DNA of 64,000 nt from contig JBEYHY010000006.1 of assembly GCA_040635515.1 (NCBI GenBank), positions 1 to 64,000 of the forward strand, written 5' to 3'. A program made the translations under genes and the position numbers. Origin of the DNA: Prauserella_A sp040635515 (lineage in GTDB: Bacteria; Actinomycetota; Actinomycetes; Mycobacteriales; Pseudonocardiaceae). Within the stretch, counting starts at the first letter, position 1. Each line of letters opens with the position of its first letter. This document shows, one piece after another, positions 1 to 7,621 of the stretch. Under the pieces are notes generated by a model. The model was not told where the DNA came from. It saw nothing but the letters and a program-made list of their open reading frames with translations, and searched no databases.

Positions 1-40
1 GGCGAACCCCCCCCCCAACGACCCCACCCCCCCCCGCGGG

Positions 41-70
41 GGGGCGGCACTCCTGCTGGAGTGCCGCCCC
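41..70 (-). terminator. Terminator hairpin after groEL
   Basis: A perfect 13-bp stem (GGGGCGGCACTCC / GGAGTGCCGCCCC) closes on the loop TGCT, 22 bases beyond the groEL stop codon. There is no T-tract, which is usual for actinobacterial terminators. The bases to its left hold C-runs of 10 and 9 and no gene. Confidence 0.75.
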
Positions 71-92
71 GCCGGCGTGTTGCTGATGTCGC

Positions 93-1712
93 TCAGTGCG
101 CGTGGCCGTGACCGTGGCCCGCAGCGTCCTCGTCCTCCTGCTCGGGCTTCTCGACAACGGAGCTCTCCGTCGTCAGCACCAGCCTGGCGATGGACGTGGC
201 GTTGGCGACCGCGGAGCGCGTCACCTTCACCGGGTCGACGACACCGGCCGCGAGCAGGTCCGTCAGCTCACCGGTGGCGGCGTTGAGGCCCTGCCCCCAG
301 CTCTGCTCCTTGACCTTCGACACGATGACCGCGCCTTCGAGTCCCGCGTTGCTCGCGATCCAGGAAAGCGGAGCCGCCAGCGCCTCGCGGACGATCTTCA
401 CACCGGTCGCCTCGTCGCCGGTCAGGCCGAGGCCACCTTCCAGTTCCTTCGCCGCGTGCACGAGTGCCGAACCACCGCCGGGCACGATGCCCTCCTCGAC
501 GGCCGCCTTGGTCGAAGCCACGGCGTCCTCGATGCGATGCTTGCGCTCGTTCAGTTCGGTCTCGGTCGCCGCGCCGACCTTGATCACCGCGACCCCGCCG
601 CCGAGCTTCGCGAGCCGCTCCTGCAGCTTCTCCCGGTCCCAGTCGGAATCGGTGGTCTCGATCTCCTTGCGGATCTGAGCGATCCGGCCTTCGAGGTCGG
701 CCTTGGTGCCCGCACCGTCGACGATGGTGGTGGCGTCCTTGGTGACCTCGACGCGACGGGCCTTGCCGAGCACCTCGATTCCGGACTCGGCCAGCTTCAA
801 GCCGACCTCGGCCGCGACGACCTGCGCACCGGTGACGACAGCGAGGTCGTCGAGGAACGCCTTGCGCCGGTCACCGAAGAACGGAGCCTTCACGGCGACC
901 GCGGTGATCGTCTTGCGGAGCGAGTTCACGACAAGCGTCGACAGCGCTTCACCGTCGACGTCCTCGGCGATGATCAGCAGCGGCTTCTTGGCCTCCGCGA
1001 CCTTCTCCAGCAACGGAAGCAGGTCGGCAAGAGCCGAGATCTTCTCCCTGTGGAGCAGCACGAAGGCGTCCTCGAGGATCGCCCGCTGCTCTTCGGGGTT
1101 GGTCGCGAAGTGCGCCGAGATGTAGCCCTTGTCGAACTGCACGCCCTCGGTGATGTCGAGTTCGGTGGCGAGCGTGGAGGATTCCTCCACGGTGATCACG
1201 CCGTCCTCGCCGACCCGCTCGACGGCCTCGCCGAGCAGCGCGCCGATGTTGGCGTCACGCGAGGTGACGGTGCCGACCTGGGCAATACTCTCCCTGCCCT
1301 TGACCGGCGTCGCCTTCTCCTTGAGCACCTCGACGACCTTGTCCGCGGCGAGTTCCATGCCACGGCCGAGCGCGGTCGGGTTCGCCCCGGCCGCGACGTT
1401 CCGCAGGCCGACCTTCACCAGCGACTGCGCCAGCACCGTGGCGGTCGTGGTGCCGTCGCCCGCGACATCGTTGGTCTTGGTGGCGACGTTCTTGGCGAGC
1501 TGTGCACCGAGGTTCTCGAACGGGTCGTCCAGCTCGATCTCACGAGCGACGGTGACACCGTCAAGCGTGATGGTGGGGCCGCCGAACTTCTTGTCCAGCA
1601 CGACGTGCCGGCCACGCGGTCCAAGGGTCACCTTGACCGCGTCGGCCAGCTTGTTCACCCCGCGTTCGAGAGCCCGACGAGCGTCCTCGTCGAAGTTGAT
1701 CTGCTTAGCCAT
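93..1712 (-). CDS. groEL: Chaperonin GroEL (GroEL1 type, His-rich tail)
   Basis: This is the 60-kDa cytoplasmic chaperonin that folds proteins inside a ring cavity capped by GroES. At 539 residues it has the normal family length. It carries the N-terminal segment with LADAVKVTLGPRGR (about 22-35) and the nucleotide-binding motif GDGTTTATVLA (about 85-95). The C-terminus ends GHGHGHAH instead of the Gly-Met tail of housekeeping GroEL. In actinobacteria a His-rich tail and linkage to groES mark the GroEL1 paralog, while the essential GroEL2 is usually encoded elsewhere; that second copy is not in this window. It lies 83 bases downstream of groES and is expected to be co-transcribed from the CIRCE-controlled promoter. 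Confidence 0.97.
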   Translation of the reverse strand: MAKQINFDEDARRALERGVNKLADAVKVTLGPRGRHVVLDKKFGGPTITLDGVTVAREIELDDPFENLGAQLAKNVATKTNDVAGDGTTTATVLAQSLVKVGLRNVAAGANPTALGRGMELAADKVVEVLKEKATPVKGRESIAQVGTVTSRDANIGALLGEAVERVGEDGVITVEESSTLATELDITEGVQFDKGYISAHFATNPEEQRAILEDAFVLLHREKISALADLLPLLEKVAEAKKPLLIIAEDVDGEALSTLVVNSLRKTITAVAVKAPFFGDRRKAFLDDLAVVTGAQVVAAEVGLKLAESGIEVLGKARRVEVTKDATTIVDGAGTKADLEGRIAQIRKEIETTDSDWDREKLQERLAKLGGGVAVIKVGAATETELNERKHRIEDAVASTKAAVEEGIVPGGGSALVHAAKELEGGLGLTGDEATGVKIVREALAAPLSWIASNAGLEGAVIVSKVKEQSWGQGLNAATGELTDLLAAGVVDPVKVTRSAVANATSIARLVLTTESSVVEKPEQEDEDAAGHGHGHAH

Positions 1713-1740
1713 TCAGAAACCTCTCTCTATGCGCGCGAAA

Positions 1741-1776
1741 ACGCCCCGGCCCCCGGCTGAGCGGGGCCCGGGGCGT
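1741..1776 (-). other. groES-groEL intercistronic hairpin
   Basis: Arms ACGCCCCGGCCCC and GGGGCCCGGGGCGT pair with a single bulge between the two cistrons. It has no T-run. It could be an RNA-processing or attenuation site that sets the GroES:GroEL ratio; that role is inferred from position. Confidence 0.55.
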
Positions 1777-1795
1777 CATCACGTACGCGGGGTCG

Positions 1796-2089
1796 TCAGT
1801 TGATGACGGCCAGCACGTCGCGGGCGGACAGGATCAAGTAGTCCTCACCGTTGTACTTGACCTCGGTGCCGCCGTACTTCGAGTAGATGACGACGTCGCC
1901 GACATTGACGTCCACGGGGACGCGGTTGCCCTTGTCGTCGACGCGGCCCGGGCCTACGGCCAGGACCTTGCCCTCTTGGGGCTTTTCCTTTGCGGTGTCA
2001 GGGATGACGAGACCGGAAGCCGTCGTCTCCTCGGCCTCGCTCGTCTGGACAACGATCTTGTCCTCAAGCGGTTTGATGTTCACGCTCAC
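1796..2089 (-). CDS. groES: Co-chaperonin GroES
   Basis: This is the 10-kDa heptameric lid of the GroEL chamber. The 97 residues cover the whole family, beginning VSVNIKPLEDKIVV, with the mobile-loop region TTASGLVIPDTAKEKPQ and the C-terminal YLILSARDVLAVIN. I chose the GTG at 2089 because a GGAGGT Shine-Dalgarno precedes it and actinobacterial GroES starts there. An in-frame GTG five codons upstream overlaps that Shine-Dalgarno and would give a 102-residue form. It is the first gene of the groES-groEL operon, about 105 bases downstream of a CIRCE operator. Confidence 0.96.
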   Translation of the reverse strand: MSVNIKPLEDKIVVQTSEAEETTASGLVIPDTAKEKPQEGKVLAVGPGRVDDKGNRVPVDVNVGDVVIYSKYGGTEVKYNGEDYLILSARDVLAVIN

Positions 2090-2195
2090 CGGGTTGACCT
2101 CCACGGGTCCGTCGAAAGCGTTGGCAGGTACCTAGTCAGTACGGCTCCTACCACCCCGCCGTCGCGGGTGCCGGGGCGTGTGTGGTGCCGTGCGA

Positions 2196-2222
2196 TTAGC
2201 ACTCTAATCGTCTGAGTGCTAG
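2196..2222 (-). promoter_or_regulatory. CIRCE operator (HrcA site)
   Basis: TTAGCACTC, a 9-base spacer and GAGTGCTAG match the CIRCE inverted repeat (TTAGCACTC-N9-GAGTGCTAA) with one mismatch in the last base. CIRCE is bound by the heat-shock repressor HrcA, so groES-groEL should be induced by heat. The hrcA gene is not in this window. Confidence 0.92.
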
Positions 2223-2336
2223 CCGCGCAACCAGGGTCCGGAATGGCCCCGTGCCAGGTCAGCCATGGCAAGCCCGCGAGGACTCGCACTCGCGGGGCGC
2301 GACCGGGATGTTCCGTTCCGTCACCGGAGCGAGGGC

Positions 2337-3383
2337 TCAGACCGAGACGACGCTGACCGGAAGCGCGGGGTTCGCCGAGAGGTCGAGCGCGCTCGGCGCA
2401 CACCCCGCCGCGACGACGTGCGCGCCGAGCGCGGCGATCATGGCGCCGTTGTCGGTGCACAGTCGCGGCCGCGGCACCCTCAACTCGATTCCCGCCTCGG
2501 CGCAGCGTTCGGCCGCGAGCGAGGACAGCCGCGAATTCGCGGCGACCCCGCCGGAAATGACCAGCGTGCCGATGCCCGATTCGGTCGCGGCCCGCACGGC
2601 CTTCGCGGTCAGCACGTCGGCAACCGCTTCCTGGAACGAAGCGGCCACGTCGTCGACGGGAATCGGCTCCCCCTTGGCCTGCACCCCCTCGACCCACCGC
2701 GCCACGGCGGTCTTCAGCCCGGAGAAGGAGAAGTCGAACTTCGCGTCCCTCGGCCCGGTCATCCCCCTCGGGAACGGGATGGCCTTCGGGTCCCCGCTCT
2801 TCGCCGCTTTGTCGATGGGAGGACCGCCGGGATACGGCAGTTCGAGCACCCTCGCGACCTTGTCGTAGGCCTCTCCGGCCGCATCGTCCACTGTGGATCC
2901 GATTTCGGTGATCTTCGCCGCGATGTCGTCGACCCTGAGGAGTTGGGTGTGCCCGCCGGAAACCAACAACGCGATACAGGGGGACGGCAGCGGGCCATGC
3001 TGCAGCGTGTCCACGGCGATGTGTCCCGCGAGGTGGTTGACACCGTAGAGGGGAACGTCGAGCGCCGCGGCGTACGCCTTCGCCGCGGAGACACCGACCA
3101 GCAGTGCCCCCGCGAGCCCAGGTCCTGCCGTGACCGCGATGGCGTCCACATCGGACATTCGAAGCCCCGCGGTCGCGAATGCCCTGCGGGTGGTGGGAAC
3201 CATCGCTTCGAGATGTGCTCTGCTGGCCACCTCGGGAACCACTCCGCCGAAGCGGGCGTGCTGATCGACGCTGGAGGCGACCTCGTCGGCGAGCAGCTCA
3301 AGCGTGCCGTCGTCGCCACGCCGGACGAGGCCGACGCCCGTCTCGTCGCACGAACTTTCGATGCCCATGATGATGCTGGCCAT
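2337..3383 (-). CDS. tsaD: tRNA t6A transferase subunit TsaD
   Basis: TsaD (Kae1/YgjD/Gcp family) transfers the threonylcarbamoyl group from TC-AMP to A37 of ANN-decoding tRNAs, with TsaB and TsaE. The 348 residues show the start MASIIMGIESSCDETG, the metal-binding HLAGH motif and VSGGHTQL. The open frame extends about 78 codons upstream, but that extension is the rimI region in another frame. The ATG at 3383 overlaps the rimI stop by one base (TGATG), which fixes the start. It is the last gene of a tightly coupled tsaB-rimI-tsaD operon placed directly upstream of groES. Confidence 0.96.
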   Translation of the reverse strand: MASIIMGIESSCDETGVGLVRRGDDGTLELLADEVASSVDQHARFGGVVPEVASRAHLEAMVPTTRRAFATAGLRMSDVDAIAVTAGPGLAGALLVGVSAAKAYAAALDVPLYGVNHLAGHIAVDTLQHGPLPSPCIALLVSGGHTQLLRVDDIAAKITEIGSTVDDAAGEAYDKVARVLELPYPGGPPIDKAAKSGDPKAIPFPRGMTGPRDAKFDFSFSGLKTAVARWVEGVQAKGEPIPVDDVAASFQEAVADVLTAKAVRAATESGIGTLVISGGVAANSRLSSLAAERCAEAGIELRVPRPRLCTDNGAMIAALGAHVVAAGCAPSALDLSANPALPVSVVSV

Positions 3384-3856
3384 CAGCCGGCCACCCCCTG
3401 CGTCTGTGTCGCCGGCCTTCTCATTGTGAACGCGTCGGCTCCGGATGGCTGGTAGTAGCGCTTGCGGATGCCGAGGCGGGTGAAGCCATACCGTTCGTAG
3501 AGACGAATGGCGTTGTCGTTGTCGGTGCGCACCTCGAGCAGAACCGGAGCGCTGAGCGCGTCCGCGCGCGCGAGCAGCGCTTCGAGCAATGCGGTGCCGA
3601 TGCCTTTGCCCTGCCACGCCTTCTCGACGCCGATCGTGTGCACGCCGGTTTCCCAGTCACCGGGGACGCCGGTGATGGCGAGGCCCGCGTATCCCCGTAG
3701 TTCGCCTTCGTCGTCGACAGCGGCGAGATAGTAGGCGCCGGAATCGAGTTCGGCGTGAAAGGCGCCCGCGCTCCACGGCGAGTCCCCTGAGAACAGCGCC
3801 CGTTCGATGTCGACGCACCGGCGAATGTGCTTGCGGCGTAACGGTTCGATTTTCAT
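3383..3856 (-). CDS. rimI: Ribosomal protein S18 N-acetyltransferase RimI
   Basis: This is a GNAT-fold acetyltransferase of 157 residues. The acetyl-CoA pyrophosphate loop is visible as VEKAWQGKGIGTALL (about 77-91), followed by the family motif LLEVRTDNDNAIRLYERYGF and the C-terminal RKRYYQPSGADAFTM. In bacteria RimI acetylates the N-terminus of ribosomal protein S18, and possibly other targets. It overlaps tsaB by one TGATG junction upstream and tsaD by another downstream, so the three are translationally coupled. Confidence 0.93.
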   Translation of the reverse strand: MKIEPLRRKHIRRCVDIERALFSGDSPWSAGAFHAELDSGAYYLAAVDDEGELRGYAGLAITGVPGDWETGVHTIGVEKAWQGKGIGTALLEALLARADALSAPVLLEVRTDNDNAIRLYERYGFTRLGIRKRYYQPSGADAFTMRRPATQTQGVAG

Positions 3857-4482
3857 CAGGTCGTCACCCGCTTGCGAGCGCCCGGTTCCGCCGCGTCGGG
3901 GCGGCGTAGATAGAGCGGAGTGAGCGGGTCCGGCTCGGAATCACTCAGCAAGGCGACGGCGGCCGCCGATGCGATACCGAGCGGAGACGGCGATTCGTGA
4001 TCGAGGATCCGCCCCGCCTCCGGCAGGCCGGCCCTCGGGCCGACACCGGGCCCTTCGACTCTGGTGCCCTCACCGTCGTAGGCGGCCCAGTAGACCTCGC
4101 GTCTGCGAGCGTCGGTGACGACGAGAAACGGTTCGCCGGGTCCGGCGGTCGCCGCGATCGCGTCCAGTGTGCAGACAGGGTGAGCCGGGATGCGGAGGCT
4201 CTCGGACAACGCCGCCGCGGTCACCATTCCCGCGCGGAGACCGGTATAGGGCCCTGGGCCGACCCCGCAGGCGATGGCGTCGAGATCGCGAAGCGAGTAC
4301 CCCGCGTCGGCCGTCGCCGCGAGTATGTGAGGGGTCAGCAGTTCGCCGTGCGCGCGGGCGTTGACGGTGATCCGTTCGGCAAGCACCCTGGCGGTCGCGG
4401 CACCGCCTCCCGTTGCCGATTCCACGGCGACGACACCGGCGGTGATGGCGGGCGTCGCGGTGTCGATGGCGAGTACTAACAC
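3856..4482 (-). CDS. tsaB: tRNA t6A complex subunit TsaB
   Basis: TsaB (YeaZ) is the TsaD-like scaffold partner in t6A synthesis. The 208 residues begin VLVLAIDTATPAITAG, carry the inactive ASKHA-fold pattern AIACGVGPGPYTGLRAGM, and end DPLTPLYLRRPDA. The frame is open far upstream, but homology begins only at the GTG at 4482, so I start there. It is the first gene of the tsaB-rimI-tsaD operon. Its usual upstream partner tsaE is separated from it by a 4.2-kb accessory block. Confidence 0.93.
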   Translation of the reverse strand: MLVLAIDTATPAITAGVVAVESATGGGAATARVLAERITVNARAHGELLTPHILAATADAGYSLRDLDAIACGVGPGPYTGLRAGMVTAAALSESLRIPAHPVCTLDAIAATAGPGEPFLVVTDARRREVYWAAYDGEGTRVEGPGVGPRAGLPEAGRILDHESPSPLGIASAAAVALLSDSEPDPLTPLYLRRPDAAEPGARKRVTT

Positions 4483-4615
4483 CCTTCGAGCGTACGGCCG
4501 CCCCGATCGGGTAACGCGGCCAACCTTGGCTTCCCCGGGCGTCCGCGACGCGAGCCGAGGCGACGCTCCCGGCATTCGCTCCCTTGCCATCAGCCCGGCC
4601 AGGACAATCCGCGAA

Positions 4616-4676
4616 TCTAGCGGTGCTAGACAATCGAGCATCCTTATCTCTACTATCGCTATCAGATCTAGCGGTG
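4616..4676. promoter_or_regulatory. Candidate operator: TCTAGC inverted repeat plus a second half-site
   Basis: TCTAGC-GGT-GCTAGA (4616-4630) is a perfect 6-bp inverted repeat. A second half-site, TCTAGCGGTG, begins at 4667, with a less GC-rich stretch containing TACTAT between them. The pair sits between the divergent starts of tsaB and the DUF1772-like gene. It looks like the control site of the latter; the regulator is unknown. Confidence 0.4.
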
Positions 4677-4689
4677 ACAGGAGACCGAT

Positions 4690-5139
4690 ATGCAGGTGGC
4701 ATTGGCCGTGGTCACGATCGTCGTGGTCGGCGGGATGGTCGGGGTCGAGTTCGCGGTGGCGGCGTTCGTCAACCCGATCTTCGACCGGTTGCCGGGCGAC
4801 AACGGACTCCGCGCTCGCGGCGAAGGAGGACGGATTCTCGGCAGAGTCATGCCGTTCTGGTACCTGACTTCGCTCGTGCTCGCGGTGGCGTGGGCCGTCA
4901 TGGCTTGGGGAAGCGACGGCGGCTGGGCGGTCAAGGCGGGAGTGGCTCTGCTGGCCTTGAGCGTCGTGATGTCCGTCGCGGTGCTGGTGCCGATCAACTC
5001 GCGCGCAGTGAGGTGGGCGCAGGAAGGCGCGCCGCCGGATTGGCGGGAGCAGGTACGGCGATGGGACCGCGTCCACGGTGTGCGGGTCGGCGTCATCGCC
5101 ATGGCCTTCGCCCTGTTCACGGTCGCGCTCGCCCAGTGA
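4690..5139 (+). CDS. DUF1772-like (anthrone oxygenase-like) membrane protein
   Basis: A 149-residue protein with about four hydrophobic segments: roughly 3-30, 55-73, 80-100 and 130-148. The N-terminal FAVAAFVNPIFDRLPG and central MPFWYLTS match my memory of small DUF1772 membrane proteins, a family that includes anthrone oxygenases. AGGAG lies 7 bases before the ATG. No catalytic role can be assigned. It stands alone, pointing away from tsaB and toward the GntR gene, with a palindromic repeat closing the convergent space. Confidence 0.7.
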   Translation: MQVALAVVTIVVVGGMVGVEFAVAAFVNPIFDRLPGDNGLRARGEGGRILGRVMPFWYLTSLVLAVAWAVMAWGSDGGWAVKAGVALLALSVVMSVAVLVPINSRAVRWAQEGAPPDWREQVRRWDRVHGVRVGVIAMAFALFTVALAQ

Positions 5140-5153
5140 GGCGCCCGGCCCCG

Positions 5154-5181
5154 GACCGCGTTTAGCGGGCTAAACGCGGTC
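5154..5181. repeat. Palindromic repeat (GCGTTTAGC family)
   Basis: GACCGCGTTTAGC, GG, then the exact reverse complement of the first arm form a 28-bp palindrome. It fills most of the 46-base space between two convergent genes, so here it could act as a bidirectional terminator. Confidence 0.9.
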
Positions 5182-5185
5182 GGGG

Positions 5186-5920
5186 TCAGTGCGGCTCGTC
5201 GTCGGGTTCCCAGGTGAGCAGCCTCACCTCGGCCACCGTTCGCAGATGCCTGCGCATCGCTGCCGCTGCCCTGCGGCCGTCTCCCCTGCTGATCGCGTCG
5301 AAGATCGCGAGATGCTGCCTGAGCGAGCGCGGCGGCCTTCCCGGTTGCCGCAGTGATTCGGTCCTGCTCTCCGCGACCGGTTCGGCGATGGAACGCATGA
5401 ACTCGGCAAGCATCGCACTGTGTGCCGCGGCGGCGACCGCGGAGTGAAATCGCCGGTCACCCTCGGCGCCGTCGGCGCCTTCCGCTATCTCGTCTCTCAT
5501 GAAACCGAGGGCGGACTCCAGCGAGTCGAGATCCGCCGCGGTTCTCCGCTCGGCCGCCAGCTCGGCGAGTTTGGTCTCGACGGCCTCCCTCGCGTCGAGT
5601 ACGTCCGGCAGCCGCCTCCGACGTTCGACAAGCCGCTCCACCGGCTCCACGTCGAGGGTCCCCTTCACCAGGTAGGTCCCGCCCCCGTGCCGCACCTCGA
5701 CAAGCCCCTGCACCTCAAGCACGACGATCGCTTGCTTGACGGAAGCCCTGCTGACACCGAGCCGCTGGGCGAGTTCACGCTCGGCGGGCAGTTTGTCTCC
5801 GGCGCCGAGACCGGCATCGGAGACATACTCACGAAGCCGCTCGATCACCTGCTCGTAAAGCCTCGGCCTGCCCATCGGGCGCAAGGCATCGGAAATGTCG
5901 GACACCCGGTTCACCTTCAC
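5186..5920 (-). CDS. GntR/FadR-family transcriptional regulator (MatR-like)
   Basis: The 244 residues hold an N-terminal winged helix-turn-helix (about 18-88; GAGDKLPAERELAQRLGVSRASVKQAI and HGGGTYL wing) and a C-terminal all-helical FCD ligand domain (about 105-232) with conserved D and H positions. GntR/FCD proteins usually repress catabolic genes and release on binding an acid or acyl-CoA. It is divergent from matB, and two strong palindromes lie in the shared 255-base space. By position it is probably a malonate-responsive repressor like rhizobial MatR; the ligand is inferred. Confidence 0.9.
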   Translation of the reverse strand: MKVNRVSDISDALRPMGRPRLYEQVIERLREYVSDAGLGAGDKLPAERELAQRLGVSRASVKQAIVVLEVQGLVEVRHGGGTYLVKGTLDVEPVERLVERRRRLPDVLDAREAVETKLAELAAERRTAADLDSLESALGFMRDEIAEGADGAEGDRRFHSAVAAAAHSAMLAEFMRSIAEPVAESRTESLRQPGRPPRSLRQHLAIFDAISRGDGRRAAAAMRRHLRTVAEVRLLTWEPDDEPH

Positions 5921-5957
5921 GTCGCGACTGCTCCAGAACCCGGCAGCTTACCGCAGC

Positions 5958-5986
5958 GTGGCTGAGTGGCTGAGCCACTCAGCCAC
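5958..5986. promoter_or_regulatory. Perfect 29-bp palindrome, probable GntR operator 1
   Basis: GTGGCTGAGTGGCT, one central G, and the exact reverse complement of the arm. It starts 37 bases upstream of the gntR-type start codon and just upstream of the matB -35 box, so it could control both genes. Confidence 0.75.
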
Positions 5987-5993
5987 TCGGACC

Positions 5994-6023
5994 TTGACAC
6001 TCCTCGTCGCACGGACGCAAAGT
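5994..6023 (+). promoter_or_regulatory. Probable matB promoter
   Basis: A consensus TTGACA (5994-5999) is followed after 18 bases by CAAAGT (6018-6023). It lies between two palindromes, the second of which overlaps the -10 hexamer. The leader to the matB GTG would be about 145 bases. Confidence 0.55.
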
Positions 6024-6044
6024 GGATCAGCCACTGAACCACTT
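6020..6044. promoter_or_regulatory. Imperfect palindrome, probable GntR operator 2
   Basis: AAGTGG-A-TCAG and CTGA-A-CCACTT form 25 bases of dyad symmetry with two mismatched pairs. It shares GTGG and TCAG/CTGA elements with operator 1 and covers the probable -10 box and start site of matB. Confidence 0.6.
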
Positions 6045-6175
6045 GGAGCAGGCTCGGCAGCGACTCCGCGCGACCCCTTCCGGTGTCGCAAACCGGTTCG
6101 CACTGCCGGGAACCGGGCAACCGGCGGACACTCCGGAGCATGGTGGTCGTCTCGACGACGCGACAGGGAGAACTC

Positions 6176-7621
6176 GTGACCGCACTCATCCCCGCTTTGC
6201 ACACGACGCCGGACAAGACGGCGCTGCGCTTCGGCAGCCGCGAGCTGACCTACGCGGAGCTCGCCGACGTCGCCGGCGCTCTCGCGAGCAAACTCGGCGC
6301 GGTTACGGACGGCGAGCACGGCAGGGTCGCGGTGTGGGCGACCGCGACGATCGAAACGAGCGTGGCGGTGATCGCCGGGGTTCTCGCCGGTGTTCCGGTC
6401 GTACCGATAAACCCGAAAGTCGGTGAGCGGGAGCTCGCGCACATCGTGTCCGACAGTGCCCCTGCGCTGGTGCTGGCCGAGCCGGGCGCCGAACTACCGG
6501 AAGCCCTCGCGGCGCTGCCCCGTACCGATGTCACCCTCGAAGGAGAAGCGGGCACCCTTCCCGGCGAACCGGACGGCGAAGCGCCCGCGGTGATCGTTTA
6601 CACCTCGGGCACGACGGGCCCGCCGAAGGGTGTCGTGCTGCCGCGAAGGGCGATCAGCACGACACTCGACGCGCTTGAGGACGCCTGGCAGTGGACGGAG
6701 GACGACGTGCTGGTGCACGCGTTGCCGTTGTTCCACGTGCACGGTTTGATCCTCGGCATCCTCGGCCCGCTTCGCAGGGGCGGCACCGTGCATCACCTCG
6801 GCAGGTTCTCGACCGAAGCGGTGGCGAGGGAACTCGCTGGCGCCGGCACGATGATGTTCGGTGTCCCCACGATGTACCACCGCATCGCCACCGAGGTCGC
6901 CGAGAATCCCGAACTCGCGAAGGCGCTGCGAGGCGCCCGGCTGCTCGTATCAGGATCGGCCGCGCTGCCCGTGCACGACCATCAGCACATCACCGCCGCG
7001 ACGGGACAGCAGGTCGTCGAACGCTATGGCATGTCGGAAACGCTGATGAACACGAGTGTTCGCGCCGACGGGGAGCGCAAACCCGGCACCGTCGGCGTTC
7101 CGTTGCGCGGGGTGGAAGTGCGGCTCGTCGACGAGTCCGGCGATCCGATATCCGGCGGCGACGGAGAAACGGTCGGCGAAATCCAGGTGCGAGGCGGGAA
7201 CCTGTTCACCGAGTACCTCAACCGTCCTGACGCGACCCGCGAAGCCTTCGCCGACGGCTGGTTCAAGACCGGCGACATGGCCACGCGCGACGCCGACGGC
7301 TACATCCGCATCGTCGGCAGGAAAGCGACCGACATCATCAAGAGCGGGGGATACAAGATCGGTGCGGGTGAGATCGAGAACGCGTTACTCGAACACCCCG
7401 GTGTCGCGGAGGTCGCCGTCACGGGTGAACCGGACGACGACCTCGGCGAGCGCATCGTCGCGTGGGTCGTGCCGGGTGAGACGACGCCGACCGAGCAGCA
7501 GCTCGCCGATCATGTCGCCCGGCTTCTGACGCCGCACAAGCGGCCGAGGGTGGTGCGGTTCCTGAAGTCGTTGCCACGCAACGACATGGGCAAGGTGATG
7601 AAGCGAGCGCTCAATGCCTGA
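6176..7621 (+). CDS. matB: Malonyl-CoA synthetase MatB (acyl-CoA ligase)
   Basis: An ATP-dependent ANL-superfamily ligase of 481 residues, close to the roughly 485 of Streptomyces MatB. It would convert malonate (or methylmalonate), CoA and ATP to malonyl-CoA. Visible motifs are the phosphate loop YTSGTTGPPKGVVLP, YGMSET, the hinge region GWFKTGDMATRDADGY and GRKATDIIKSGGYKIG, and the C-terminal catalytic lysine in PRNDMGKVMK. I chose the GTG at 6176, preceded by AGGGAGA, because the family starts at TALIPAL; an upstream ATG in frame would add 31 unmatched residues. It overlaps the carboxyltransferase gene by 8 bases. Substrate choice is inferred from overall resemblance and the GntR neighbour. 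Confidence 0.85.
   Translation: MTALIPALHTTPDKTALRFGSRELTYAELADVAGALASKLGAVTDGEHGRVAVWATATIETSVAVIAGVLAGVPVVPINPKVGERELAHIVSDSAPALVLAEPGAELPEALAALPRTDVTLEGEAGTLPGEPDGEAPAVIVYTSGTTGPPKGVVLPRRAISTTLDALEDAWQWTEDDVLVHALPLFHVHGLILGILGPLRRGGTVHHLGRFSTEAVARELAGAGTMMFGVPTMYHRIATEVAENPELAKALRGARLLVSGSAALPVHDHQHITAATGQQVVERYGMSETLMNTSVRADGERKPGTVGVPLRGVEVRLVDESGDPISGGDGETVGEIQVRGGNLFTEYLNRPDATREAFADGWFKTGDMATRDADGYIRIVGRKATDIIKSGGYKIGAGEIENALLEHPGVAEVAVTGEPDDDLGERIVAWVVPGETTPTEQQLADHVARLLTPHKRPRVVRFLKSLPRNDMGKVMKRALNA

Noticed and set aside
1..40. C-runs of 10 and 9 bases that could be phase-variable.
   Set aside because: They lie downstream of the groEL terminator in non-coding DNA, so slippage would not change a protein.
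96..1760. Plus-strand frame of more than 500 codons opposite groEL.
   Set aside because: It is the GC-frame shadow of groEL, with no start signal and no recognisable domain.
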